DNA of 34,700 nt, from contig MUMD01000070.1 in assembly GCA_002155895.1 (NCBI GenBank), positions 1 through 34,700 of the forward strand, written 5' to 3'. Origin of the DNA: Streptomyces rochei. GTDB taxonomy: Bacteria; Actinomycetota; Actinomycetes; Streptomycetales; Streptomycetaceae. Both the position numbers and the translations under genes were made by a program. Every line of letters begins with the position of its first letter. Position 1 is the stretch's first letter. Below, in pieces: positions 7,528 through 14,145 of the stretch. The notes under the pieces are model-generated. The model was not told the origin of the DNA. It was given only the letters and a program-made list of their open reading frames with translations, and ran no database searches.

Positions 7528-8376
7528 TCAGTGCTTGTAGAAGCCCTGCCCGCTCTTGCGGCCGATGTCACCGGCGTCCACCATCCGGCGCATCAGCTCC
7601 GGCGGGGCGAACTTCTCGTCCTGGGACTCGGTGTAGATGTTGCCGGTGGCGTGCAGCAGGATGTCGACGCCCGTCAGGTCGGCGGTGGCCAGCGGCCCCA
7701 TGGCGTGCCCGAAGCCCAGCTTGCAGGCGAGGTCGATGTCCTCGGCGGTGGCGACGCCCGACTCGTAGAGCTTGGCGGCCTCGACGACGAGGGCGGAGAT
7801 GAGCCGGGTGGTGACGAAGCCGGCGACGTCGCGGTTGACGACGATGCAGGTCTTGCCGGTGGACTCGGCGAACTCCCGGGCGGTGGCGAGCGTTTCGTCG
7901 CTGGTCTTGTAGCCGCGCACCAGCTCGCACAGCTGCATCATCGGGACCGGCGAGAAGAAGTGGGTGCCGACGACCCGCTCGGGGCGCTCGGTCACGGCCG
8001 CGATCTTGGTGATCGGGATGGCGGAGGTGTTGGAGGCGAGGATCGCCTCGTCCTTCACCAGCTTGTCGAGCGCGCGGAAGATCTCGTGCTTGACTTCCAG
8101 CTTCTCGAAGACGGCCTCGACGACGACGTCCGCGTCGGCGGCGGCGTCCAGGTCGGTGGTGGCGGTGATGCGCGCGAGGGCGGCCTCGGCGTCGTCGGCG
8201 GCGAGCTTGCCCTTGGCGACGAACTTGTCGTACGACGCCTTGATGCCGTCGGTGCCGCGCCGCAGGGCCTCGTCGGTGACATCGCGCAGGACGACGTCCC
8301 AGCCCGCCTGGGCGGAGACCTGGGCGATGCCGGACCCCATGAGACCGGCTCCGATGACGGCGAGCTTCCGTGCCAC
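7528..8376 (-). CDS. hbd: 3-hydroxybutyryl-CoA dehydrogenase
   Basis: 282 residues, standard for the family. GTG 8376 is chosen because AGGGGAG lies seven bases upstream and the Rossmann strand begins at once (ARKLAVIGAGLMGSGIAQ, GxGxxG at 9-14). ASNTSAIPI, VGTHFFSPVPMMQLCELV (catalytic His and surroundings, about 135-155) and NRDVAGFVTTRL follow. The C-terminal dimer domain has GFGHAMGPLATADLTGVD and ends in KSGQGFYKH. The enzyme oxidises 3-hydroxybutyryl-CoA to acetoacetyl-CoA with NAD(P)+, in butanoate and storage-lipid metabolism and in precursor supply for polyketides. It is monocistronic. Confidence 0.94.
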   Translation of the reverse strand: MARKLAVIGAGLMGSGIAQVSAQAGWDVVLRDVTDEALRRGTDGIKASYDKFVAKGKLAADDAEAALARITATTDLDAAADADVVVEAVFEKLEVKHEIFRALDKLVKDEAILASNTSAIPITKIAAVTERPERVVGTHFFSPVPMMQLCELVRGYKTSDETLATAREFAESTGKTCIVVNRDVAGFVTTRLISALVVEAAKLYESGVATAEDIDLACKLGFGHAMGPLATADLTGVDILLHATGNIYTESQDEKFAPPELMRRMVDAGDIGRKSGQGFYKH

Positions 8377-8420
8377 TGTGCGACTCCCCTGATGCGCGCT
8401 GATTCTCGTCTCTCGGCCGG

Positions 8421-8449
8421 AGATTAGCGGGCGTGAGGCGCTGTGTGAC
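8421..8449 (-). promoter_or_regulatory. Candidate hbd promoter
   Basis: On the minus strand GTCACA (8449-8444) and TAATCT (8426-8421) are separated by 17 bp and lie about 45 nt before the GTG start. The -35 matches TTGACA at four of six positions and the -10 fits TANNNT. A palindrome GTTAGTAAC (8452-8460) sits directly upstream of the -35. Confidence 0.45.
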
Positions 8450-8487
8450 CGGTTAGTAACGCGCGTCACGTCTCAGATGACGGACAT

Positions 8488-8501
8488 CACACCGGGGTGT
8501 G
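8488..8501 (-). terminator. Weak hairpin after the TetR gene
   Basis: CACAC/GTGTG with a 4-nt loop (CACACCGGGGTGTG), 12 bp past the TetR stop. It is short and has no T tract, so its terminator role is uncertain. Confidence 0.25.
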
Positions 8502-8512
8502 CCATTCGGGTG

Positions 8513-9154
8513 TCAGACCGAGCCCCGTACGGCGTAGTTGAGCACCCTCTCGCTCAACAGCTCCTCCATCTCGTCCAGCAGCAGGAGGACGTCGCGGGAG
8601 ACCTCCGAGGGCTTTCCGCCGGCGAGCATGCGCTCTCCGATGGCCGCGACGACCGTGCCGTGCAGCCAGTTGATCTGACCCGCCATCAGGGCCGGCGTCA
8701 TGTCGTCCGCCGCGCCGCCGGTCTCCTCGCGCAGGGTGTGCTCCAGGTTCAGGAGCACCTCCTGGCCGATCGCCCACATCCGCGAGCGCAGGGCGGGCGA
8801 GTCCTGGATGACCTTCATGAACCGCGCGTAGCCGTCCATCAGGCCGAGGCGGGGCGAGACGGTCTCGACCTCCTCGCGCAGCTCGCGCAGGACCGCCCGG
8901 GCCGCCGACTCCCCGTCGCGCCGCCCGCGCACCCAGCGCGAGAGCCGGTCGACGACGCCCTTGGAGCGGTCGAGGAACAGGTCCTCCTTGGCCGGGAAGT
9001 AGTTGTAGACGGTGTTGACGGAGACGTTCGCGGCGTCCGCGACCTCCGCCACCGTCACGGCCTCGAAGCCGCGCTCCAGGAACAGACCCGTGGCGACGTC
9101 CGAGATGTACTGCCGCGTCTGCCGCTTCTTCCGTTCCCTGAGTCCCTCGGCCAT
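8513..9154 (-). CDS. TetR-family transcriptional regulator
   Basis: 213 residues from ATG 9154 (an ATG three codons upstream at 9163 is the alternative). The N-terminal helix-turn-helix domain is clear: KRQTRQYISDVATGLFLERGFEAVTVAEVADAANVSVNTVYNYFPAKEDLF (about 9-60). The C-terminal half is a helical ligand-binding domain including ALMAGQINWLHGTVVAAIG. It is divergent from an ABC-2 exporter with ~80 bp between starts, the standard layout for a local repressor that responds to the exporter's substrate. The -10 box TAGGAT (9167-9162) ends seven bases before ATG 9154, so the message may be leaderless, which supports the 9154 start. Confidence 0.92.
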   Translation of the reverse strand: MAEGLRERKKRQTRQYISDVATGLFLERGFEAVTVAEVADAANVSVNTVYNYFPAKEDLFLDRSKGVVDRLSRWVRGRRDGESAARAVLRELREEVETVSPRLGLMDGYARFMKVIQDSPALRSRMWAIGQEVLLNLEHTLREETGGAADDMTPALMAGQINWLHGTVVAAIGERMLAGGKPSEVSRDVLLLLDEMEELLSERVLNYAVRGSV

Positions 9155-9235
9155 GCCCGCCATCCTAGCTTCGCTGGAGCCGATGAAAACTTGGGGTCGT
9201 TGCAAAATTTTAGTGACTCTGTTTTTCTGGACCGC
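9155..9235. promoter_or_regulatory. Divergent control region between TetR and ABC exporter genes
   Basis: Minus strand: TAGGAT (9167-9162), a perfect Streptomyces -10 consensus for the TetR gene. Plus strand: TTGCAA (9200-9205), 17-bp spacer, TTTTCT (9223-9228), then seven bases to the exporter ATG; the -10 is a poor match. The stretch contains AAAATTTT (9204-9211), a perfect 8-bp palindrome in an unusually AT-rich patch, lying between the plus-strand -35 and -10. It is the natural candidate for the TetR operator. Confidence 0.5.
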
Positions 9236-10018
9236 ATGGCAATCATCAGTACGGCCGGCCTGGCCCGTACCTTCGCGACGAAGCACGGCTCGGTGGAGGC
9301 CGTGCGCGGCATCGACCTGACCGTCCGCGAGGGCGAGATCCTGGGCTTCCTGGGACCCAACGGCGCCGGGAAGACCACCACCCTCCGGATGCTCACGACC
9401 CTGCTCGCCCCCACCGGCGGCGCGGCCACCGTCGCCGGCCACGACCTGGTGACGGACCCGGCGGGCGTGCGCGCCGCGTGCGGGTACGTGGCGCAGTCGG
9501 GCGGGGTGGACACCCAGATCACGGTGCGGGAGGAGCTGGTCACCCAGGGCCGTCTGTACCGGCTGTCCCGGGCGCGGGCCGCCGAGCGCGCCGACGAGCT
9601 GGCCCGCGACCTGGACCTGACCGGACTGCTCGACCGCAGGTGCGGCGCGCTCTCGGGCGGGCAGCGGCGGCGGCTGGACATCGCGATGGCGCTCACCCAC
9701 CGCCCGAAGGTGCTCTTCCTGGACGAGCCGACGACCGGCCTCGACCCCGGCAGCCGCGCCGGCCTGTGGGAGCTGGTGCGCCGGCTGCGCGACGAGCACG
9801 GCACCACCGTCTTCCTGACCACCCACTACCTCGACGAGGCCGACGCCCTCTCCGACCGCCTGGTGGTGGTGGACCGGGGCGTGGTGGCGGCCGAGGGCAC
9901 CCCGAGCGCGCTGAAGCTGGAGTACGGCGGCTCGCTCGACGCCTCCCTCCAGGACACCTTCCTGGCCGTCACCGGCCGCGGCGCCGCTCCCGCCGACACC
10001 TCCCCCGTAGCCGTCTAG
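9236..10018 (+). CDS. ABC exporter ATP-binding protein (daunorubicin-resistance DrrA-like)
   Basis: 260 residues from ATG 9236. Walker A GPNGAGKTTT (about 40-49), Q-loop YVAQSGG (about 85), signature LSGGQRRRLDIAMAL (about 140), Walker B KVLFLDEPTTGLDPGSR (about 160-176), H-loop TTHYLDEADALSDRL. The TGLDPxSR and THYLDEAD forms are typical of DrrA-type drug exporter ATPases. The protein would energise the permease encoded 17 bp downstream. Control is probably by the divergent TetR protein. Confidence 0.93.
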   Translation: MAIISTAGLARTFATKHGSVEAVRGIDLTVREGEILGFLGPNGAGKTTTLRMLTTLLAPTGGAATVAGHDLVTDPAGVRAACGYVAQSGGVDTQITVREELVTQGRLYRLSRARAAERADELARDLDLTGLLDRRCGALSGGQRRRLDIAMALTHRPKVLFLDEPTTGLDPGSRAGLWELVRRLRDEHGTTVFLTTHYLDEADALSDRLVVVDRGVVAAEGTPSALKLEYGGSLDASLQDTFLAVTGRGAAPADTSPVAV

Positions 10019-10035
10019 CACCCCCGGGAACACCG

Positions 10036-10785
10036 ATGCTGCTCCACGACACCGGCCTCGTCTACGGCCGCTATCTGCGCCAGTCCCTGCGCTCGCGCTT
10101 CGCCCTGCTCTTCGGCGTGCTGATGCCGCTGCTGTACCTGCTCTTCTTCGGGCCGCTGCTCACCGGCCTGCCGCTGGGCGGGCAGGGCAGCTCCTGGCAG
10201 GTCCTGGTCCCCGGTCTGCTGCTCCAACTCGGCCTCTTCGGCGCCTCCTTCGCCGGCTTCTCGATCATCATCGAGAACGGCCAGGGGGTGATCGAGCGGA
10301 TGCGGGTCACGCCCGTCAGCCGCCTGGCGCTGCTGCTGGGGCGGGTGCTGCGGGACGCGACGGTCTTCGCCTTCCAGGCGGTGCTGCTGGTGCTGGCGGC
10401 GCTGGTGATGGGCCTGCGCGCGCCGCTGCCCGGCGTGCTGATCGGCTTCGCGTTCGTCGCCCTGCTCACCGTCTCGCTGGCGTCGCTGTCGTACGCGCTG
10501 GCGATGAAGGTCCGCACCCCGCAGGAGTTCGGGCCGACGGTCAACGCGCTCACCATGCCGTCGATGCTGCTGTCCGGCCTGATGCTGCCGATGACGCTGG
10601 GCCCCGTCTGGCTGGACGTGCTCTCGCACCTGATGCCGTTCCGCTATCTGGTCGACGCGGTCCGGGACGCCTACGTCGGGTCCTACGCGACGGCGCACAT
10701 GCTCTACGGCTCCCTGGTCGCCGTCGCCTTCACCGCACTGGCCGTGACGGTGGGCACACGCGTCTTCCGTACCGCCGGAGCGTAA
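10036..10785 (+). CDS. ABC-2 exporter permease (DrrB-like)
   Basis: 249 residues starting MLLHDTGLVYGRYLRQSLR. Six hydrophobic segments fit the ABC-2 fold: about 23-42, 55-80, 105-130, 135-160, 170-190 and 222-245, with family landmarks GFSIIIENGQGVIERMRVTPVSR in the first cytoplasmic loop and LSHLMPFRYLVDAVRDAY before the last helix. It follows its ATPase by 17 bp and should form a DrrAB-type exporter for hydrophobic compounds. The substrate is unknown. Confidence 0.92.
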   Translation: MLLHDTGLVYGRYLRQSLRSRFALLFGVLMPLLYLLFFGPLLTGLPLGGQGSSWQVLVPGLLLQLGLFGASFAGFSIIIENGQGVIERMRVTPVSRLALLLGRVLRDATVFAFQAVLLVLAALVMGLRAPLPGVLIGFAFVALLTVSLASLSYALAMKVRTPQEFGPTVNALTMPSMLLSGLMLPMTLGPVWLDVLSHLMPFRYLVDAVRDAYVGSYATAHMLYGSLVAVAFTALAVTVGTRVFRTAGA

Positions 10786-10786
10786 C

Positions 10787-10798
10787 TACGCTGGCCCC
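10787..10798 (+). promoter_or_regulatory. -10 box positioned for leaderless transcription of the adenosyltransferase gene
   Basis: TACGCT (10787-10792) fits TANNNT and ends six bases before the ATG at 10799. It begins one base after the permease stop. The bases GGCCCC before the ATG are not a Shine-Dalgarno. The gene may therefore have its own leaderless promoter in addition to read-through. Confidence 0.4.
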
Positions 10799-11371
10799 AT
10801 GGTCAACCTGACGCGCATCTACACCCGGACCGGCGACCGGGGCACCACCGCCCTCGGCGACATGAGCCGGGTCCCCAAGACCGACCTCAGGATCTCCGCG
10901 TACGCCGACGCCAACGAGGCGAACGCGGTGATCGGCACCGCGATCGCCCTCGGCGACCTGCGCGAGGAGGTCGTCAAGGTCCTCGTCCGCGTCCAGAACG
11001 ACCTGTTCGACGTGGGCGCGGACCTGTCGACGCCGGTGGTGGAGGATCCGGAGTTCCCGCCGCTGCGGGTGGAGCAGTTCTACGTGGACAAGCTGGAGGC
11101 GGACTGCGACCGCTTCCTGGCCGAGGTGGAGAAGCTGCGCTCCTTCATCCTGCCCGGCGGCACGCCCGGCGCGGCCCTGCTGCACCAGGCGTGCACGGTG
11201 GTCCGGCGGGCCGAGCGCTCGACGTGGGCGGCCCTGGAGGTCCACGGCGAGACGATGAACCCGCTCACCGCGACCTACCTCAACCGCCTCTCCGACCTCC
11301 TCTTCATTCTGGCCCGGGTGGCCAACAAGGAGGTCGGGGACGTGCTGTGGGTGCCGGGCGGCGAGCGCTGA
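10799..11371 (+). CDS. PduO-type cob(I)alamin adenosyltransferase
   Basis: 190 residues. The N-terminal motif TRIYTRTGDRGTTALGD (4-20) is the ATP-binding signature of PduO-type adenosyltransferases. The conserved central and C-terminal helices follow: LRSFILPGGTPGAALLHQACTVVRRAERS (about 119-147) with the ...VRRAER active-site segment, and LNRLSDLLFILARVAN near the end. It transfers the 5'-deoxyadenosyl group of ATP to cob(I)alamin, making coenzyme B12 for mutases such as methylmalonyl-CoA mutase. No cobalamin riboswitch fits in the 13 bp before the gene. The relative in M. tuberculosis (Rv1314c) also lies near the atp operon. Confidence 0.94.
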   Translation: MVNLTRIYTRTGDRGTTALGDMSRVPKTDLRISAYADANEANAVIGTAIALGDLREEVVKVLVRVQNDLFDVGADLSTPVVEDPEFPPLRVEQFYVDKLEADCDRFLAEVEKLRSFILPGGTPGAALLHQACTVVRRAERSTWAALEVHGETMNPLTATYLNRLSDLLFILARVANKEVGDVLWVPGGER

Positions 11372-11409
11372 GCGCTCCGCGGGCAGGGGCGGGACGGCCG
11401 TCGGCCGTC
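11363..11409. terminator. Two adjacent hairpins between convergent genes
   Basis: The first, GAGCGC-TGA-GCGCTC (11363-11377), has the adenosyltransferase stop codon as its loop. The second, GACGGCC-GTC-GGCCGTC (11393-11409), is a perfect 7-bp stem ending on the last base of the opposing gene. Together they form a compact bidirectional termination zone. Confidence 0.6.
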
Positions 11410-12023
11410 TACCGCTTCGTCGTGGTCGGCCGCGCGGTTCCCCGCGCCTCTTCGGGGGCGCGGTCGACGGGCCGGGCCGCCGAGCCGCCCGCCGGGTCCT
11501 TCTTCGGCCAGATCAGGTAGGCGAGCGCCACCAGGCCGTGGATGCCGAGGGCCCGCAGCGCCGCCCACTGGAAGGCGCGCAGCGACGAGACGTCGCCCTC
11601 GTCGCCGACGTACCAGACCGCGCCCTGGAGCAGCGCGCAGGCCACGGCCGCGGCCAGCAGGGTGCGCAGCCACAGCCGGCCCTCGTGCCGGGCCCGTGCC
11701 ATGCCGTAGCGCGGGGGCTTGACCGGGGGCGGGCCGCCGCCGAGGTGGTGTGCGGCGTGGCCGTCCAGCCAGCGGATCGTGTAGTGGCCGTAGGCGACCG
11801 TGTAGCCGATGTACAGCGCGGCCAGTCCGTGCTCCCAGCCCGGTTCGGCGCCGTTCTTCAGGTCCCATGCCGTCACGGCGAACAGCACCAGCTCCAGCAC
11901 CGGCTCGCACAGCAGCAGGAAGACGCTGGTGCGGCGCCACTTCAGCAGGTAGCGGGCGGCGAGTCCGAGGGCCAGCAGGACCCAGAAGCCGACCTCGCAG
12001 GCGATGATCAACGCGACGACCAC
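11409..12023 (-). CDS. Conserved integral membrane protein of unknown function
   Basis: 204 residues from GTG 12023, with AAGGGAG six bases upstream. Hydrophobic helices at about 3-25, 33-52, 65-80, 118-138 and 150-170; the segment between the third and fourth is basic and Pro-rich (GGGPPPVKPPRYGMARARHEGR). The C-terminal 30 residues are charged and low in complexity. HYTIRWLDGHAAHHLGGG is a His-rich motif near residues 80-97 that might bind metal, but I do not recognise the family. It is divergent from the two-component system genes that follow. Confidence 0.75.
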   Translation of the reverse strand: MVVALIIACEVGFWVLLALGLAARYLLKWRRTSVFLLLCEPVLELVLFAVTAWDLKNGAEPGWEHGLAALYIGYTVAYGHYTIRWLDGHAAHHLGGGPPPVKPPRYGMARARHEGRLWLRTLLAAAVACALLQGAVWYVGDEGDVSSLRAFQWAALRALGIHGLVALAYLIWPKKDPAGGSAARPVDRAPEEARGTARPTTTKR

Positions 12024-12120
12024 GACGTACTCCCTTCGTTCACCCTTCCAGGCTGCCGTCGCGGGCGGCCGGGTTCGTCGTCACCGGGGGCGAACCTCCG
12101 GTACATCGAAAGATGCAGTG

Positions 12121-12133
12121 CGGGACCGTCCCG
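12121..12133. repeat. Palindrome in the divergent region before the histidine kinase
   Basis: CGGGAC-C-GTCCCG is a perfect 6-1-6 palindrome, 42 bp before the kinase ATG and about 100 bp from the divergent membrane-protein start. LuxR/NarL-type regulators bind short inverted repeats of this kind; an autoregulatory operator is possible but unproved. Confidence 0.35.
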
Positions 12134-12175
12134 GGGGATCAGGCGAGCGCGGCGCGGGCCGTGTTGGATGGTGAC

Positions 12176-13372
12176 ATGGCCGTACGACTCCCCCGCCCGC
12201 GCCGCTTCGACGTGTACGCCGCGTCGGCCGGTCTGCTCGGCGGCCTGACGCTGTGGGGCATCGGTCTGGGCGTGCGGCCCGCCGACGAACCCATCGTGCT
12301 GTTCGACGGCCGCTGGCCGCTGCTGGTCCCGCTCGTCGTCATGGCGGGCTGCGAGCTGCTGCGCCGGGTGGCGCCGCGCACCGGGCTGCTGATCGGCACC
12401 GCCGCGCTGATCACGGACACCGTCACCCAGGGCAGCCTGGTGACGGTGATCATGTACACCGACCTGATGTACGCCGCCGTGCTGTACGGCCCGCCCGCCT
12501 CGGCCCGCCGCATCCCGTGGATCACCGGGCTGCTCACCGTGGCCGCGACCCTGGTGCCGTTCGCGGTGTGGCGGGTGCCCGAGGCGTTGCTCATCGGTGT
12601 CGCCGTCGGCATCGTGTCCTTCGCCCCCGCCTCCACCGGGCTGATCGTGCGCAACCACCGCGAGGCCGCCGACGCCGCCCTGCTGCGGGCCGAGCAGACC
12701 GCGCTGCTCGCGGAGATGGACCGGGTGCAGGCGGTGACCGCCGAGCGGGCCCGGATGGCCCGGGAGCTGCACGACATGGTCGCCAACCACCTCTCCGCGA
12801 TCGCCATCCACTCCACGGCCGCGCTCTCCCTCGACGACCCGGCGACCACCCGGCAGGCGCTCGGCGTGATCCGCGAGAACAGCGTCGAGGGGCTGGCCGA
12901 GATGCGGCGGCTGATCGGCATCCTGCGGGACGACGGCGCCGGCACCGAACCGGCCGCCGCGCCCACCCTCGACGGCCTGGGCGCGCTGGTCGACGCGGCC
13001 CGCGCCAACGGCCTCGACGTCACCCTGGAGTCGGCGCCCGGCGAGGGGCTGCCCGCGCCGGTCGAGCTGGCCGCGTACCGGATCGTGCAGGAATCCCTCA
13101 CCAACGCCCTCAAGCACGCCGCGCCGGGGACGGTCCGCGTCGGTCTCGCCCGGCACGACGACACCCTGCACGTCCGGGTGACCAGCCCGTACGGCGACCG
13201 GGACGCCCCGCGCGCCCCCGGCTCGGGCGCCGGTCTGGTCGGCATGCGCGAGCGGGCCGCGCTGCTGCGCGGCACCTTCGAGGCCGGCCCGGTCGCCGAC
13301 CCCGGGACGCCGGGGGGCAAGATCTGGTCGGTACGCGCCGCGCTGCCCCTGGACCAAGGAGACCCCGCATGA
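12176..13372 (+). CDS. Sensor histidine kinase (NarX/DesK-type, HisKA_3)
   Basis: 398 residues from ATG 12176. Membrane segments at about 13-33, 47-63, 69-86, 92-108, 115-133 and 138-158, so most of the N-terminal half is membrane with no large outside domain. The dimerisation/phosphotransfer helix contains ERARMARELHDMVANHLSAI with the phospho-acceptor His199. The ATPase domain has NALKHA (N box, about 310), a short DxxP-free region and GSGAGLVGMRERAALL (G box, about 350). Such kinases sense membrane or small-molecule signals. The gene overlaps the response regulator by ATGA at 13369-13372. Confidence 0.93.
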   Translation: MAVRLPRPRRFDVYAASAGLLGGLTLWGIGLGVRPADEPIVLFDGRWPLLVPLVVMAGCELLRRVAPRTGLLIGTAALITDTVTQGSLVTVIMYTDLMYAAVLYGPPASARRIPWITGLLTVAATLVPFAVWRVPEALLIGVAVGIVSFAPASTGLIVRNHREAADAALLRAEQTALLAEMDRVQAVTAERARMARELHDMVANHLSAIAIHSTAALSLDDPATTRQALGVIRENSVEGLAEMRRLIGILRDDGAGTEPAAAPTLDGLGALVDAARANGLDVTLESAPGEGLPAPVELAAYRIVQESLTNALKHAAPGTVRVGLARHDDTLHVRVTSPYGDRDAPRAPGSGAGLVGMRERAALLRGTFEAGPVADPGTPGGKIWSVRAALPLDQGDPA

Positions 13373-14010
13373 TCCGCGTCCTGGTCGCCGAGGACCAGTC
13401 GGCCGTCCGCGCCGGACTGGTGCTGATCCTGGGCAGCGCGCCGGACATCGAGGTGGTCGGGGAGGCGGCCGACGGCGAGCGGGCGGTGGAGCTGGCCCGG
13501 GAGCTGCGGCCCGACCTGGTGCTGATGGACGTCCAGATGCCACGGCTGGACGGGGTGTCGGCGACCCGGCGGGTGGTCGACGAGCAGCTCGCCGACGTCC
13601 TGGTGCTGACCACCTTCGACCTGGACGAGTACGTCTTCGGGGCGCTGCGGGCGGGCGCGGCCGGTTTCCTGCTGAAGAACACCGAGGCCAAGGACCTGAT
13701 CGCGGCGGTGCGCACGGTGGCGGGCGGCGAGGGGATCGTCGCCCCGGCCGTCACCCGGCGGCTGATCGCGGAGTTCGCCGCGAAGCCGGTGCGGGAACCG
13801 GCCGCGGAGCCGGAGGCGCTGGCGGAGCTGACGCGGCGCGAGCGCGAGGTGCTGTCCTGCCTCGGTGAGGGGTTGTCCAACGCGGCCATCGCCGAGCGGC
13901 TGGAGATGGCCGAGGCGACGGTGAAGACGCACGTCAGCCGCCTGCTGGGCAAGCTGGGGCTGCGCAGCCGGGTGCAAGCGGCGGTGCTGGCACAGGAGTT
14001 GGGGATCTAG
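13369..14010 (+). CDS. Response regulator, NarL/LuxR family
   Basis: 213 residues. The receiver domain (1-120) has the acidic pocket D9, phospho-acceptor D54 in LVLMDVQMP, Thr in VLTTFD and Lys in FLLKNTEAKDL. The C-terminal LuxR-type helix-turn-helix domain (about 145-210) reads LTRREREVLSCLGEGLSNAAIAERLEMAEATVKTHVSRLLGKLGLRSR. The start overlaps the kinase stop (ATGA) and has AAGGAG eight bases upstream, so the pair is made together. The target genes are unknown; the divergent membrane-protein gene and the downstream chitinase are the nearest candidates, as chitinase genes elsewhere in Streptomyces have dedicated two-component pairs. Confidence 0.94.
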   Translation: MIRVLVAEDQSAVRAGLVLILGSAPDIEVVGEAADGERAVELARELRPDLVLMDVQMPRLDGVSATRRVVDEQLADVLVLTTFDLDEYVFGALRAGAAGFLLKNTEAKDLIAAVRTVAGGEGIVAPAVTRRLIAEFAAKPVREPAAEPEALAELTRREREVLSCLGEGLSNAAIAERLEMAEATVKTHVSRLLGKLGLRSRVQAAVLAQELGI

Positions 14011-14038
14011 TTCATCGCTGAACGAAGGCGTTGATCAC

Positions 14039-14071
14039 TGGTCCAGACCTATTGACCTATGGTCCAGACCT
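14039..14071 (+). promoter_or_regulatory. Two 12-bp direct repeats (dre-like) in the chitinase promoter
   Basis: TGGTCCAGACCT occurs at 14039-14050 and again at 14060-14071, 21 bp apart, so both lie on the same face of the helix. The pattern closely matches the 12-bp direct repeats of Streptomyces chi promoters and the DasR-responsive element (consensus centre TGGTCTAGACCA). The repeats flank the -35 box, so a bound protein would block polymerase. DasR is the GntR-type regulator that responds to glucosamine-6-phosphate. Confidence 0.85.
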
Positions 14072-14080
14072 TTCTATTCT
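14052..14080 (+). promoter_or_regulatory. Chitinase promoter (-35 TTGACC, -10 TATTCT)
   Basis: TTGACC (14052-14057), a 17-bp spacer and TATTCT (14075-14080) form a near-consensus housekeeping promoter. Transcription would start about 14087, giving a leader of about 59 nt with AAGGAGG before the ATG. Confidence 0.85.
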
Positions 14081-14145
14081 CGCGGCACTGCGGGCATGAG
14101 GCTCAGTCATGCCCACAACAACATCCCCACATAAGGAGGCGCAGC

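Noticed and set aside
10786-10798. Cobalamin riboswitch before the adenosyltransferase gene
   Set aside because: Only 13 bp separate it from the permease; a riboswitch of about 200 nt cannot fit.
12139-13977. 612-codon minus-strand frame opposite the two-component genes
   Set aside because: Ser/Arg/Pro-rich with no domain; the plus strand encodes complete kinase and regulator domains with a standard overlap.
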